From Eudromia elegans (Eukaryota; Chordata; Aves; Tinamiformes; Tinamidae): 64,000 bases of DNA. Numbering within the stretch: the stretch's first letter is position 1; every line of letters begins with the position of its first letter. Of the stretch, positions 26,258 through 39,515 are shown piece after piece. Location of the stretch: the NCBI GenBank assembly GCA_003342815.1, contig PTEX01000012.1, forward strand, positions 1,583,961-1,647,960, given 5' to 3'. Made by a program: the position numbers and the translations under genes. The notes below the pieces were generated by a model. The model had not been told where the DNA came from, did not search any database, and saw only the letters and a list, made by a program, of their open reading frames with translations.

Positions 26258-26678
26258 CAAAAATATGACAAAATCCTGATAGTATTTCAGCCTGCCTACA
26301 TACATTTAGAGGGAAAATTACAAAATAAATGAGTGATTTATCAAGTGCACACTATTGGGCTGATTCCTTCTGCGTTGCTGCACTTTCACTGTGACATCTG
26401 GGGCCAGAACTGATTAGCTAGGCGGTATTTCATAGGCACAGTCTGCTTGTCTCACTCTAACCTGTTATTTTCTCAGTAATTTCTGCTGTGTGCCTCCATT
26501 GCAGTCAAACAAGCAGAAATCAGCCATTTACTGCCCTGCAGTGCACAAACAATGTTTATATCCATGCACTCGCCTTAGCGTGCTGGCTGTTGAAGTGTGA
26601 GAAATAAAGAAAGAGAGGCAATGTGGGGCAGTTCTGGCCCAAAATCGCGCCACGGTCCTCCTGAGGTTTCACAGAATC

Positions 26679-27385
26679 CTCACAGGATGGTTGAGGTTGG
26701 AAGGGATCCCTAGAGATCATCCAGTCCAACCCCCTGCTCCAGCAGGGACCCCTAGAGCACAGGGCACAGGGTGGCACCCAGGTGGGTTTGGAAGGTCTCC
26801 AGAGAAGGAGACTCCACAACCTCTCTGGGCAGACTGTGCCAGGGCTCTGTAGCTAACAATAAGGAAGTTCTCCTTCATATGGAGATGGCACTTCCTGTGT
26901 TTCCATTTGTACTCATTACCCCTTGTCCTGTCACTGGCCACCACCAAGAATAGTTTGGCCCCATCCTCTTTGCATTCTCCACTCAGATATTTATACATAT
27001 TGATCAGATCTCCTCTCAGTCTTCTCTTCTCCAGACTAAACAGGCCCAGCTGGCTTAGTCTTTCCTCATACAGTAGATGCTCCAGTCCCTTAATCATCTT
27101 GGTTGCTCTACACTGCCCTCTCTAGCAGCAACACGTCCCTCCTGTACTGGGGAGCCCAGAAGTGCACCCAATACTCCAGGTACGGCCTCACCAGGGCTGA
27201 GTAGAGGGGCAGGATCCCCTCCCTCAACCTGCTGGCAACGCTCCTCCTGATGCACCCCAGGATCCCATTGGCCTTCTTGGCCACAAGGGCACATTGCTGC
27301 CTCATGGGTACCTTATTGTCAACCAGGGCTCCCAGATCCCTCTCCGTGGAGCTGCTTTCCAGCAGGCCAGCCCCTAATCTGTACT
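26679..27385 (-). mobile_element. CR1 LINE fragment, 5'-truncated, 3' end intact
   Basis: This is a non-LTR retrotransposon fragment lying in reverse orientation. Its 3' end is at 26679, where CACAGAAT (ATTCTGTG on the element's strand) precedes the familiar GGTTGAGGTTGGAAGGGATC block. Read on the minus strand, 27305-27108 encodes the end of the CR1 ORF2 reverse transcriptase region (CALVAKKANGILGCIRRSVA, then YSALVRPYLEYW). After a frame break near 27095-27110 the reading resumes with MIKGLEHLLYEERL and LEKRRLRGDLINMYKYL at 27097-26990. Stops and the frameshift make it dead. The 5' boundary, near 27385, is approximate and reflects the usual CR1 5' truncation. No target-site duplication is expected for CR1. 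Confidence 0.95.
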
Positions 27386-30300
27386 GGGATCTGTTTCATC
27401 TGTAGTCTGATGGTTCACCCCTGCTTGGACCCCACAGGTCAGTCATCTGCCCATGTGTTCCTGTCCCTGTAGTGCTGTCACCCCTTTGCCTTGGGGGCTC
27501 CTTGGCAGCAGCACAGCTCAGGGTGCAGCCACTGAAAGGGGCTTCAATTGGAACAGGTCAGAGCCAAGAGGTGGCCTTTCAAACCCAGCTGTTCTGTTGA
27601 AAGCTTGCTTTCTTATGTACAAGCTCCAAAATACACTCATCACTAGAATATTTTTTTTCTAGAATAGATTTTTATTAAGGATAAATTCTCTTTGGCAATT
27701 GTTGGCAATAAAAGACTTAAGTGCAAGCTGTAAGTAAATAAAACGCCTTTACAACTTGTCTCTCAATGGTGTCTGTCATCTTGGCTAGAAGTGCCCACCA
27801 CTGAATTGTTTCTGGAACGTGGGGACCTTCACCCTCCCCAAAAGAGACACCAGCTTTGATGGTAATGCCTCACTTCCTCCATTGCAATCAGCTTCCTTTA
27901 TTTTTTTAATTCAGCACAAAGTTTAGGCACAAAAATCAAGTCTCTTCATAATAAGACAATTAACAAAATAATATAATACCTTCTTCCCTGCAAATAGCTT
28001 ATTTACAATGGCCTGCTATCCAAGCATCCAAGCGTCATTTCCATGGTCGTTAGCCATCAGCTCAGAAATCAGGAAAGACAATTTTGGGGAACACATTTCA
28101 TTATTATGATATGATTTAGCAACCATAATAAAGAAAGCGGAAAGAAGAAAGTTCAGAAAAAAAATGGTCTTTCTAGCTCATTTGAATCATTCCCATATGC
28201 TGTGGCCCTGGCCCTAGGACTGGTCCTGCTCCGGTCTGTGCTCTCCCTCAGAAGTGCCCAAGGGCATCAGTGTGCTTTTTCTCAGCTTACTCCTCTTTAG
28301 GCTTATGGCAAAACCTCAGGCCTTGCTCCTACAGCTAATGAGAGCTCCAGGCCTGTCTCAGATTAGATTTGGGCTCTGCCAATAGTGACACACATCAGTA
28401 GGACTTCTGCCTGGATCCTTCAGGAATAAGGAAAAACCATATAACAGCCATTTTATCCAGACTGGTTGGTTAATCAAGATTGAAAAAACAAAGAGCCAAA
28501 CTCACCTTTCCAGCAAAGACCTGGCAGGAAGGCAGGAAGGGTGAGACCTGCAGAGGCAGAAATAGTTTGGGTGCTCCCTAGTTGATATTCCTTTAATGAC
28601 TGCAAGCCCTGCGGGTCTCAGTGTCATCTCCAGGACTTGGCATTATCCCTCCTGCTCCCAGCCCAACCATCAGCAAAATCTCCTTTGCAGAAATAAACTT
28701 TAATGAGTGCTTATAAAAGCATGGCAGCCCTGTTCAAGCACTAGCACTTTGGCCATTGCTATTCTTGGCCAGCTGGGTGGTTGTCTTCTCGTGTCCCCAG
28801 CCCAGGGCCACCTCTCCCTCCTGCTGCGTGGCCCAGCCGTGTGACATCACATATCCAGGCGGGACACTTGTCCTTCTGGTGGCAGCCAGCTCAGCATTTC
28901 TTTCCAGCAACTTGTGCTCCCGGGAGGGAGGGAGCCAGAGGAGCAGGGGGAACCTGCCAGTTTCCTTCAAATGTCTCCATCACCACACACAACCCAGGAC
29001 CTATCAGCGCTAATCATATACCCAGGGTCCTGGCAATACCAGTGCAAATAAATAGCCCAAAAGCAGAAAGTGAAAATAAGAGTAATGCTCCAAGTGTTTT
29101 TGTCACTGGGTTTGCTTCCTTCGTTTTCTTTATCTTCTCTTTTGTTTTTTAGTTAAAATAATACCCCAAAACCTATACTTGCAAAGGAAAACATTCAGGA
29201 CCTGTTGGCTCGATCCTCATGCAATGTGGAAGTAATACTTATGTTTTTATAGACAGTAAACAAACTTGTTCAAGGCTACAGAAGAAAGCATAGAAAACTC
29301 CCCAAGACGCAGGCAGGTACATCTAACCCTTCTTTTCTGAAGCTCCCCCAGTATCTCTCCCAAGACAGGCAAGAATGCTTCCACCACCAGTTCACAAAAT
29401 AAAAAGTTCTGAAATTCCCATGGCTTTGGCCACAAGACCTGAAACACTGAGCAGCTCTCAGCGTGGTTCTGTGCGCTACACAGTGTTGGACGAGGTGTGA
29501 TTTTCTGGAATGCCCTTTCCCATTCTCAAATGCAAAGAACAGAATCCACATACCTCGCAGGAGCAATGGCAGAGTTATGACAGGAGTTGTCAAGCGTTGC
29601 AAGGTCCTTGGAGAGCAGGAATTACAGAACTACATGCTAATGTTTTATCAGATGGACACTCATTTTTTCAGGATAAGGAAACAAATTGGTTTGTGTTACG
29701 GCTACGCATCAAGACTCAGCTGAGATGCTCCGAAAGCATGAAATGCAGCACATTTCTCACCTAACAAAACTGCCTTTGTCGAAGAATCTTAAAAGGATGG
29801 TTGTCTTTAACCAGTGCATGAGGTAAAGCAACAGTTACGGACTAGGAGCTTATCTCAGCATTTCCTCGGATTAGGGAGGTTAAGTTGGGATGGGAAATGC
29901 TCTGGGATGTAGGTGTGCCAAAGTGTGGGTCGGGAGAAGAAAACTGCGTGTTAGCTGTCAGTATCTGGCTGAAGACCCAGCACACAGGGTATGTTGGAAC
30001 ACGTTCCTAGTAGAGCACAAGAAGTTTATTTGGGGTTAGAAGAGGGTGGAAAAGGTAAACTCCACTGAGATGCTGTTATATGAGTCTCTGAACAAGGGCT
30101 TGAGTTTTTGCTGTGTGTGTATTTGGCAGGCAAGGCTGGGGATTTGTTTGCATGCTGTCATTTGAGGTTTGCTCCAACATACACCACAGGACACCCACTG
30201 GGGTTATTTTGCTACAGATTTGCTCTTTCCAGCTGTCTTTAGCTTTCTTCAGCTGCTCAGGAAAGAAAGATTTCCTAAAGACAACTGATTCTTACATTGC

Positions 30301-32410
30301 ACAGGCCTTGAAAATTTCCAGTGCTCTTTCCTTCACTGCCCTCCCTTAAACCTTGGCTGGCTGAGAAGATAAATGCAAGATTCAAATATGAGCTTATGTA
30401 CATGCATACCAAAGAAAATACGTGGTAATTCACCCAAACCACCACCCTGCTGCTGGGAAGACCTGCAGGTCCCTCGCTTGCTCTCAGGGGAGAGGTTGCT
30501 GCACCACGGTCCCTATGGGCTCCCGGGGACCAGTGGAACTCACTCCCCTCACTTAACCCAAGAATATTTTGCTTCAGCTTTTGCATTGATTTCTAGATCA
30601 ATGAATTCTAGATTTCTAGATATTACATGATATTCTAGGTATTATGCAGTATTCTACATATTATGCTTCAGATGATGTAGAGCAGAAAGGTTTTGCATTT
30701 AACTCCAGAATATAACCTGACAGGCAGGACATTTGGAACCAGTCTCATATCTGATTCCAGGTCTTCACTTGAACTATTTAATATTTTGTCTCATCGTGAA
30801 TTATTTTATGATTTCCATCTACATATTATTAAAGCAGTGAAATCAATAACCGCTTATATTACACGCTTGATGAATGTTTCTCATAAAGCTACATTTACAG
30901 TCGTGTAGCATGTGAAAAATCAGTTGTTCTCACTTAGCACGAGATCCCAGGCAGCGCCAGGCAGGCAGGCAGCATCCGTCAAGAAAGCCTTTGATCTCTG
31001 CTTGCTGAAATGATGAGAGCAGCCTTGGAGGACTGCAGGGATCCTCTACCGACAGAGAGACTTTCAGATGCGCAAAACCTTCGTAAACAAGAGCTAAACA
31101 CTGTCTGGTGATGGCACAGCCTGTTCATGCTTTAGGCCCGGCATTAAGTACTGCAAAGAAACGTCGCTGACACATGATGCTCTTGAGGCTTTACCACAGG
31201 AGAGAGCACGGCCAGCACTGGCCACTACGTGGGTTCTTACAGACTCCCTCAGGTTAAAAGGACTGTGTCTCATCACCTGATGTGGCCACAAGGGCTACAC
31301 AAAGTGTCTCCTGTTACACCCAGTGAACGATCCTTGGCTACAGCTGAGAGAGAAGCAAAGGCAAAACTGGAGCTCCTCATCCCATCCCTCCTTTCCCGAA
31401 GGTGCTGGGAAGACCGGCCGGACTTGTCTTCTCTGCCTGCTCAGGAGAAGTCCTGGACCCTTCGTACTGCAAGAGGTGGGGCAGGAGGAACAGTGATGGA
31501 GAGCGAAGGAGCCACGGTTTAGCTCCCATCAGGTGCACAGGAATCGTCCCTGGACCGTCAGAAAAACAGTGCATGAGCATCCACCCCGACCTGCATCATA
31601 GCATGGGGGCAACTGAAGCACTGCTGTGAGCTACGCTCACCTTCTGCACTCCTGACCCTTGATCATTGCCTTTCTTTTAGCACAGTTTATGGTGTTTACA
31701 GGCACATGCACTAATAATTTTCTATAAACTTGCAAGGGCAATTTTTTATTTAACAAGTCGTGTTCAGATGTAAAGGCTATCATTTCTGGCCAGCTCCTCT
31801 GCTAGTTATGACGGCAATCATTTGCATCTTTGTTGCTTGAGGATTTCACCACTGAGTCCATAGGTGAAGGCTGGGAGCAGGATTGTTCAGTAGGTCACGA
31901 TGTTCAGCGGGGAAACCTGCTTGAGCTGAGCTCAGCTGGGCAGATCCAGAATTTGAGCAGAGCCTGTCTTGTCTCCATAAAGCTTCCATATTCTCTCCAG
32001 TTACTGACTGAGAGGGAAAACATTTATCCGATGGAAAAAGGGATTCATTGACATTGATTGGCCTTTTGCTACTGACACACACAGTGTGTAGCAGCAGAGC
32101 ACACTTATTACACATGAGTAGCTCTTGTCCCCGCTGCAGTCTAAGTGCTCTTCCCCATTTAATTATTCAGGATGACAGGAGGGGCAAACAGCTTAAAAAG
32201 AAAACTCGCAATGATCTAGAAAGAAATGAACGGCTTTGTCTTATGCAGCAGACTGGGTGCTATTTTTTGCTCAGAAAGATCCAATTTCAGCAACACTAGC
32301 CCAGTTGTTTCAGTAGACAGAAACCCACGAAAGAAATCAGTGTCATCACCATATAGGTTAATGCTAATTTTTTTCTTTAGAAATCAGGCCTGTTCACTGA
32401 AACTGAGATT
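27386..32410. other. Intergenic, no gene recognised
   Basis: Frames are at most 123 codons. A degenerate 19-bp duplication (about 12 of 19 bases matching) lies at 30622-30659, within a run of ATTCTAG-like words. Nothing else stands out. Confidence 0.5.
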
Positions 32411-32433
32411 AAAAAAAAAAAAAAAAAAAAAAA
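32411..32433. repeat. Poly(A) tract, 23 A
   Basis: An uninterrupted run of 23 adenines followed by GAGAGAAG. No retrocopy was recognised upstream. Confidence 0.95.
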
Positions 32434-32668
32434 GAGAGAAGTTTTTTATCTGTTACTTCTGTATATTTAACTTCCGTCAAAGACCAGAAGTGTGAACTGC
32501 AAGTTATTTTAACATGTGGGAAAGGAAGTGAAGACTGAGCTGGAACAATAAATGAGTTGCTTGCTTAAAAAGGGGGGAAAAAAAAGAAGAAAAAGCCAGG
32601 GGAGGGAGATCACTCTCAGTCTCCTGGTCACATAATCCAGTGGTTGTTCCAAGCAAATTAAAGCAGAC

Positions 32669-33012
32669 CGCTTTCTTTCTGCGCGTTCTAGTCCAGCAGA
32701 GCTTTCAGCCGGCAGATACGCCGCTTTCCTGGCTAGTTTTTGGATTCCGGCCACGCGCGATTAGTGGCCTATTTCGCCGCAATGAGATCAGCTATGTGCG
32801 CAGGACCCTGAATCAGCAGCTCTGGCCTTATTCCGGCGCTGCGAGCCGGAGCGTGCGGCCCGCCCGGCGTCCGGGAGCGTGTGGACCTGCCACCCCTCGG
32901 CGCACGGGGGTGTCCAGAACAGCCTTTGGCCAAGGGGGAGCTGATCTGGGACCCATCCGGACAGGCCCGTCGGCCTCCGCTGTGCGCCAACAGCTGATGC
33001 TGCTGAGCACGA
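32669..33012. promoter_or_regulatory. Orphan CpG-island-like block
   Basis: By eye this ~344-bp block contains roughly 33 CpG dinucleotides, several times the density of its AT-rich flanks, and is GC-rich. It holds clusters such as CCACGCGCG and a core at 32830-32910. A 129-codon plus-strand frame crosses it but shows no family motif. No gene start is recognised beside it. It may be a promoter of a non-coding RNA or a distal regulatory element. Confidence 0.5.
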
Positions 33013-33384
33013 AGCAATTTTTTGTTTAATTAAAAAGGTCTAAAAATAGAAGGAGCCTGTTCTGCTTCTGGAAATTATAATCCTTCCCGGATAATGACGC
33101 TAGAAAAAAATAGAAGGGGCAGAAAGAGCAGCCAGAGAAAAGTTCTGGGGCTTTAGCTTCAGACCTCAAACAATTCTAGTCACAAACACCTATGGAAGGT
33201 GTTTATGCCCATGGAAAACACATATCATATCCCTCGGTTTGTCAGCAGTGCGCTAACGGGCGTTTCCTAATGCAATCTCGGGGTCACTTCCCAAGTCTTT
33301 GGCTGCTGCTTGCCCCCAGAGCCCAACACAGTGTCTACACAAGTCTGGTAATGCAGCTCAGCTCAACCCACGCCTAGGTGGTCA

Positions 33385-33500
33385 TGGCCTCCTTGAGCAG
33401 CTGAGGCTGGAGGGGACCCTGGGGGTCACCAGGTCCAACTGCCTGCTTGGAGAGGGGACAAGGGAGACCGAGTGCCTCAGGGACCAGTTTTGGTGACTCA
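33385..33500 (-). mobile_element. Probable diverged CR1 3'-end fragment
   Basis: Positions about 33395-33460 read GAGGCTGGAGGGGACC, then GGTCACCAGGTCCAACTGCC. This resembles the inverted CR1 tail block (GGTTGGAAGGGACC ... TCCAACCCCCTGC). No clean ATTCTRTG terminus was found at the expected end near 33385, so the call is tentative. Confidence 0.45.
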
Positions 33501-36500
33501 GGGTTAGGTATGACACATCCAGGACCTGTCCTCCTGGGATGAAGTCAGTTTTCACTAATATTTTTAAAGATTTAAAGAAAAAAATAAAAGATACTATTAT
33601 ATGTACAGGGCAGCAATGGAGGCCAGAATGCCAGTCTTCATTTGTCCCCGGGTCGGTCAGAAGAGTCGAGCAGGGCAGTGGTCCAAATCTGCGTCCTGCA
33701 AGAAGCCATGATCAAGGGAAAGAAAAAAAGACAGAAACCTACTTTTCCCTCCCAGCAGAGCGGAAAGGTGCGGAGAGCAGCAATAGCTCATTTCCTGCCT
33801 CCATTTGCCCCTTGTCCCGCAGCTGTTGCTGCAGAGAGATGCTTGCACCAAGACCAGAGCCCTGCTCCCGGCCTCATTTAAGCCCAGTGCAGCACCTCTC
33901 GCCCAAAGAAAGGCTGCATTTGGTCATATGGCCACTGGTGGAAACCACCACCCGCATCACCTGAAACACACGTGCCCCACCAGGGCTCCAGGGACACCAG
34001 CCTCCCTGGGGCTGGATCCGCCAGCCCATCCGTTGAGGTTAACAACGTTTGCAACAGCTCTGGTGGCTGCAGCGCCTTGGCTGGCTTGTCCCTGGAATCA
34101 GGGGACACAACTTTGTGAAAACCGCCCGCACGGCGTGTCGCCCTCTTCCCTTGCCCTCTCCGGATCGGGAGGCCGCTCTTGCTCATCCTCTGTCTTCTCC
34201 CCAGCTGCCCCTCTGTGATGGCCACTAAAACACCAAACCGGCTACTGCCAAATGCAAGGGGCTGGTGCCTGCCAATGCAACATCACTGACTCCGGGAGTC
34301 CAGGGAATTCAGCCGCGCTAGGGAAGCACCCAAGGTTTTCAAGTTCGTGCTGTGTCCCCTCAGTGCCAGGGACGTGCACGTCTTGCTTGCACGGTGAATG
34401 ACAAGTTGAATCGCCAGCCCTGAGGCAGGCGACGAGAATACGGGACAGGATGAAAAGGCGAGCTCCTTCGGAAACAACGGGAATGATTTAATTACGCGGA
34501 AATCCCCCATGGACTCATTTAGATAGACACAGCAGAGAGGAAGACAAAAAAGCCTTTATAAAACAACAACAGCAACAAAGCAAAATGAAACATTATTAAA
34601 AGCAGATATGGTACAGTGCAGTTGGTGAATACAAGCACTGTTCAGAGGGCTTGAGCTCTCCCGTGCCAGTTCACCTTCCCGCTGCCACAGACCTTGAGGA
34701 ATGTCCTTGAGTCTCCGCATGCATTTTCCAAATAGCTTTGCAGTGACTGAGCGCGCCGGCTTTCCTTTGGGATACGGCACTGCTGCCTTTCAGTGATTTC
34801 TTTGTTGTCTGCTGCCTCCAACAGGATTCCTGGAATATGCTCCTCTGCAGCAGGAAAAGACCTGTCACGAGCTGCCTCTTATACTCACACAGGAGGGCAG
34901 AATGGCCCTGAAAAAAAGCAAATAAATAAATAAAAGCTGAGAGGTTTGCAGAAAAGTCAAGTAGAAATTACCACAACTCCAAACAGAAAAGGATCTTACT
35001 TTTTGGTCGTTTAATTATTAATGAAATTTTAAAGGATAATGAATAACAGTATTTTGCCTTTTTGCCTTTCTCAATAAAACAAGACAGTGCATTCACCCTG
35101 CAGGGTTGCTCGTGGAGTTTTTATTTCAATGACAGAGCAGAGGAGGTGGAAGAGGGGGTTGCTGTGGGTCACCTCTTAGGCTGAACCTCCAAGCATGACC
35201 AAGTCCATCTCCAAGCCCTTACGCATTTGCTAGCACAGCTTCTTTGAACCCAAAGTACAAACTCTTTGTCACGAGGCTCCCTAAAATTTATGAAATTTGA
35301 ACTTAAGTCCAAACTTGCAGCACAAGTCCGAGGGATTACTGGGCACTAGAATCATAATAGGGTGGATTTGGCCTTGGACTGCTGCCACACACGAGCTCAG
35401 CTGCTAAAGGGTTAACACATACACCCATAAATACACAACCACATGGGAGGGGGAGATGGAGAAAAGGTTTTCTGCTGCTGCAATGAGTTTCCTTCCCAAA
35501 AGGTGGGATATGAAGAACAACAGGACCAATGAAAGAGTGGTTCTTTGTTTCTGCAGCTAGCTCTGATATTGCCTCGCGTGAGCAAATTTGGATCTGGAGG
35601 GACCTACTGATCTCAGAATTAAGGTACCTGAGAGCAATGTGTTTATAAAAAGCTGTATTTAGATTAAAATTTTATGATCTTTTAGCAAAAACTAAAAATA
35701 GCATTGAACACGTGTTTTTCATCATAGCAAAAGCTATTGCAACAAGCTCCTTTCCACCTAGCGTCCTACACATTTGCTCGCTATTTTGTTATGTAGTAAC
35801 AATATTCATCCCAAACCACTTTCATTTTAGTGAGATGAAGGTTTAACAATAGCTCCAAAAGCTCCAAGTCCATGAAGTGGGAAACGTAGCATGTGCTGAG
35901 GTATTTACTCCGTGAGTAAGAGAAAAGAGACAGATCCAAACCAGAGATGGAGCCCACGGCCTGATATCAGGCAGAGGATAATGCATGAGGAAGATGTAAG
36001 ATGCTTCTGGAGACAAGCAAAGATGTTTTTAGTCCCTCGCACAAGCTGAAGACCCCTCAAGGTCTGCCCTCGCTGCTCTGCTCAGCAGATGATGGGAGGT
36101 GAAGAGGACACGAGTGACAGGCCACAGCCCAGCTCTGCTCTGGCCCATCATGCTGGGGGGCTCCTAGGAATCCAGCAAAGGTCCCCTGTGTTAGGCATGA
36201 GAAGGACAATGATGAAGAGCTGATGGAAGAGGATAAATTCTGCCTGTGTGAGTGCGTCTTTATATGACTGAAGTGGCATGAAATTACACCAGTGAAATGA
36301 AGAATCTGTCCCCACATGCGAAGTCTTAAAGTCTTGAAAACAGCCTGGTGCTGACCAGAGCTGGAGGTTGACCCGTGCCTGCAGTACAGCCACCTCAAGC
36401 CCCTGATTCCAGTCACCTCCAAACTTTCCAGCTCAGGAAAGGGAATATTTTGGTTCCTACTTGGAGCTTTGAGTGCACTTGCCTTGTACTTGCCTATCTT

Positions 36501-39235
36501 GCATACAGCATAGCACAGTGGGCCAAGGTGCCAAGGTTTCTCCTGTTGTTAATCACTGTGGAAGCTCTCCCAGGGAAGTAAGAAGTGACCAAAGCCTGAG
36601 TGAGAAACACAGCAAGGTCAGAAATGTAAGGAAAAGTGGATTAACATTCCAAAATAGCATCTAAAGGTGAGAACTTCAGCATCTGATCTACTTATTTAAA
36701 AAAGGAACCAACTCTTTGGTTAATAGGAGTAAGGAAAACTGTTCCTCGCATCTTTGTGTTGCGCTTAGAGGTGACAGAGTATGTGCTTGACACCTTGGCA
36801 GCCCGGCAGTAAGTTTACAACAGAAGGGCTGGCAGGGGCGCTGGCGGCGCTGCCGGGCACCCTGTAACAGGGGAGCCGCTTAGGAGCTGCGGGGGCAGCT
36901 GCGCCAGCCCTGCCGGAGGCACACAGCTCCTGCCCGCCCGCGAGGCACACCAGCCCTAGCCACGGGCTGCTGGCAGCTTCGCAGGAGCTGCAGGATGTGT
37001 ACGTGATCTCGGTGCATCCTAAGCTAGTAGCTAAATGGGGTCAGGTAGCTAAAGGCTTGTGAGGAAGGACCTTCATTTCTGCTATGGCAAAGCTCCCAGC
37101 ATGAAGTGCAAAGTGATTTTACAGCTTTACTGCCTTTCTGATGTCCCTGGGGCCGCTGAGAGTTCTCAAAGCTCTTAGGAAGCCAGTATGTGAAAGCCAA
37201 GTAAAACGCTCCTAGCTGGCAAAAAACCCCTCCACCAGCACTGAGCTCATCTGCTGTCACTGGGACATGTTTCCTGACACCAAGGGGAAATCTCCTGGGG
37301 TTTGTGTGGTTTTTTACCTTGGCCTGCTGCAGAAGAGGTTCTACCAGTTTATAATGCAGAAGAGCCAAAGGTAATGAACATTATCACGGCTTCCTGGTCC
37401 TGCTCTCGTGTGGCATGGAGGTGGCGGCTAGCTTCCCTCAGCACCACTTCATCCCAGCTCCACTTCATGCCTGACCCTCTCCATACACTTTTCCTCGTCT
37501 CCTTCAGTATTCTTGCCTTACATCACACCTCTTCAGACCACTGCCTTCACCCCCATGCAAAACAGTGGGCAGCTCAGGCAAGCTTTGCCATTTTGTCCAC
37601 TCCCGTTGGCTGCTTTCTCAGACCCGGGTACAGTTTGCTTGTTACAAGGGCCATGGGACACGAAGCAGCCACCCCACGGTGCTCTCACACCCAACAGCTC
37701 CTATTGTGAACCACGGAACAGGCTTTTTGCCAGCACCGCTGATGGATTAGCAGCTTTGGGAGCGGCCATCAGGACTGTCAGCTATTTCCACTGTTGTTGC
37801 CGCACGTTGGAATTACAGCCCACACGTCAGAGAGAGACTTAGCTGCACAGATTCCCACCCCAGCCAAAGACACTTACTGATTCTCAGGCTGCATCGGGGA
37901 AGATGTGCTGGAAATTACATGCTTTCATCAGATCTGACACTATTCTTATCCCAGAAAAAACAGTAAGAAACCATAGATTTTGGGTCTCACCCATTCACAT
38001 ACACAGGGCAGGAAAATTCAGTGAAGAACCTCAAAAAGATCCAGAAATAGGGTATCACTCCCACCTGTTAAAGAGCAATTTCTGCTTCCTCCTAACAAGA
38101 TTTTGGTGTGGTTTGGTCCCACATGTAGTCAAGACCTCCAGAAGGCTGAGCAAGAGCCATGGGAGCCATGGGAAGTCTCTGGGATCTGCTGCTCGGTGGC
38201 CGATCTGAGCAGCCCCAGGACCACGCTCTGCACGGGTGGCATGTCAGATCCCACCCAACTTGCACAGAGGCTGGTTTCAGCAGCAGCTGGAGGCAAGCGG
38301 TCTATTTACACAAGCCCTGGGAAGCGCCAGATGTGGAGCCCCAGACGGCCCCGTATCAGCACGGCTGCCAGATGTTGGCCTGGGCGAGGAGGAAGTGCTG
38401 CCAGGCACCTCCCTGATAGTCTGCACAGAGTTTATGGAGGATGTTTGGGTCTTTAGCATGTATACTATGTGTATAGGCTATTTGTTTAAAACATCATGTC
38501 AAAATATTCCATTTGAATAACTGTATGAGCAGATTTGTAATAAATTTGTGTAAAAGTTGTCCTCAACAATTCTATGCAGCAGTCAACTATTTTTTTACTA
38601 TTAGATTCTTCTCTGGGAATTCAGCTTTTGTTTTTCTGAGGACCTGCATGGTACTTTCTCTTCCCTCCAGCTTCTGGGAGCAGAAGACACTGGTTTACCC
38701 GGGGTTTGTGTAAAACATTGCCTTTTCTGCTCCTTTTGGAAGCAGCTGGAAAGAGCAGGCACTCATCCTGCCTCAAAGAGCAGAGCTGGGGTGGAGGGTG
38801 CAAGGGCTGCCATGAACCCTGGCTCTGGGGCAAGGAGGCAGAGAAACCAGGACACAGCAAGGAGGACAAGGACATGAGAGACAGCCTCAAGACTAAAATG
38901 TGCAGCCTTCAAAGGAGAACAAATGAAAGCTTATTTCATAAAAATACTGTTAAAATAAATACAGACACTTTTTTCCTTTTTTTGTCTTCTCTATTTGCCC
39001 CAGAAACTTTAACTTGTTTAAAAGGCAGCTGTTTTTTGATGGGATGTGACTATCAGCTTCGACACTGCCATTTTGGGCAGGGAAAGAGAAGCAAGACCGA
39101 GAGGCCCTGCAGCACCTCGTGAAAGCGCACTTGGACGGGTCCTGACGTCCACGTTTCCTCCCGGCACCAGAGCAGAGGCTCGGAGAGCACTAGAGGTCGC
39201 CCCCGGCAGCGAAACCCGTGAGGAGCGGCCGCGCA
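33501..39235. other. Intergenic, no gene recognised
   Basis: Frames reach 141 codons (plus, 33539-33964), in proline- and alanine-rich GC sequence with heavy overlap between frames. Small GC-rich patches occur at 36830-36960 and from about 39060. A short AAAT tetranucleotide run lies at 34919-34935. Confidence 0.5.
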
Positions 39236-39515
39236 ATGCTGCGGGCACAATGCTGCGAGCGTGATGCTGTGAGAGCGACGCTGCGGGCACAATGCTGCGG
39301 GCACGACGCAGCGGGCGCGATGCTGCGGGCACGACGCTGCAGACGCGACACTGTGGGCATGACGCTGCGAGCGCGATGCTGCGAACGTGATGCTGTGAGC
39401 ACGATGCTGCGGGCGCGATTCCACGGGCACGATGCTGCAAGCACAATGCTGCAAGCATGACGCTGCGGGTGCGATGCTGTGGGCACAATGATGCGGGTGC
39501 GATGCTGCGGGCCCG
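39236..39515. repeat. 14-bp GC-rich minisatellite, 20 copies
   Basis: Twenty consecutive 14-bp units with consensus ATGCTGCGGGCACG span exactly 280 bp with no insertion or deletion. Differences between units are mostly transitions at CpG positions (for example GCG to GTG or GCA). That is what methylated-CpG decay would produce after the expansion. Because 14 is not a multiple of three, the array reads through all three frames every 42 bp. It therefore creates long spurious open frames on both strands (up to 181 codons on the minus strand, 39053-39598). It lies in a GC-rich block, about 39060-39600. Confidence 0.95.

Noticed and set aside
31820..31834. OCT4-SOX2 composite site (ATTTGCAT followed by CTTTGTT)
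   Set aside because: The SOX half is in the wrong orientation relative to the octamer for the canonical composite. A single match in 64 kb is weak.
39236..39515. CRISPR array
   Set aside because: The units are contiguous 14-mers with no unique spacers, in a vertebrate genome.
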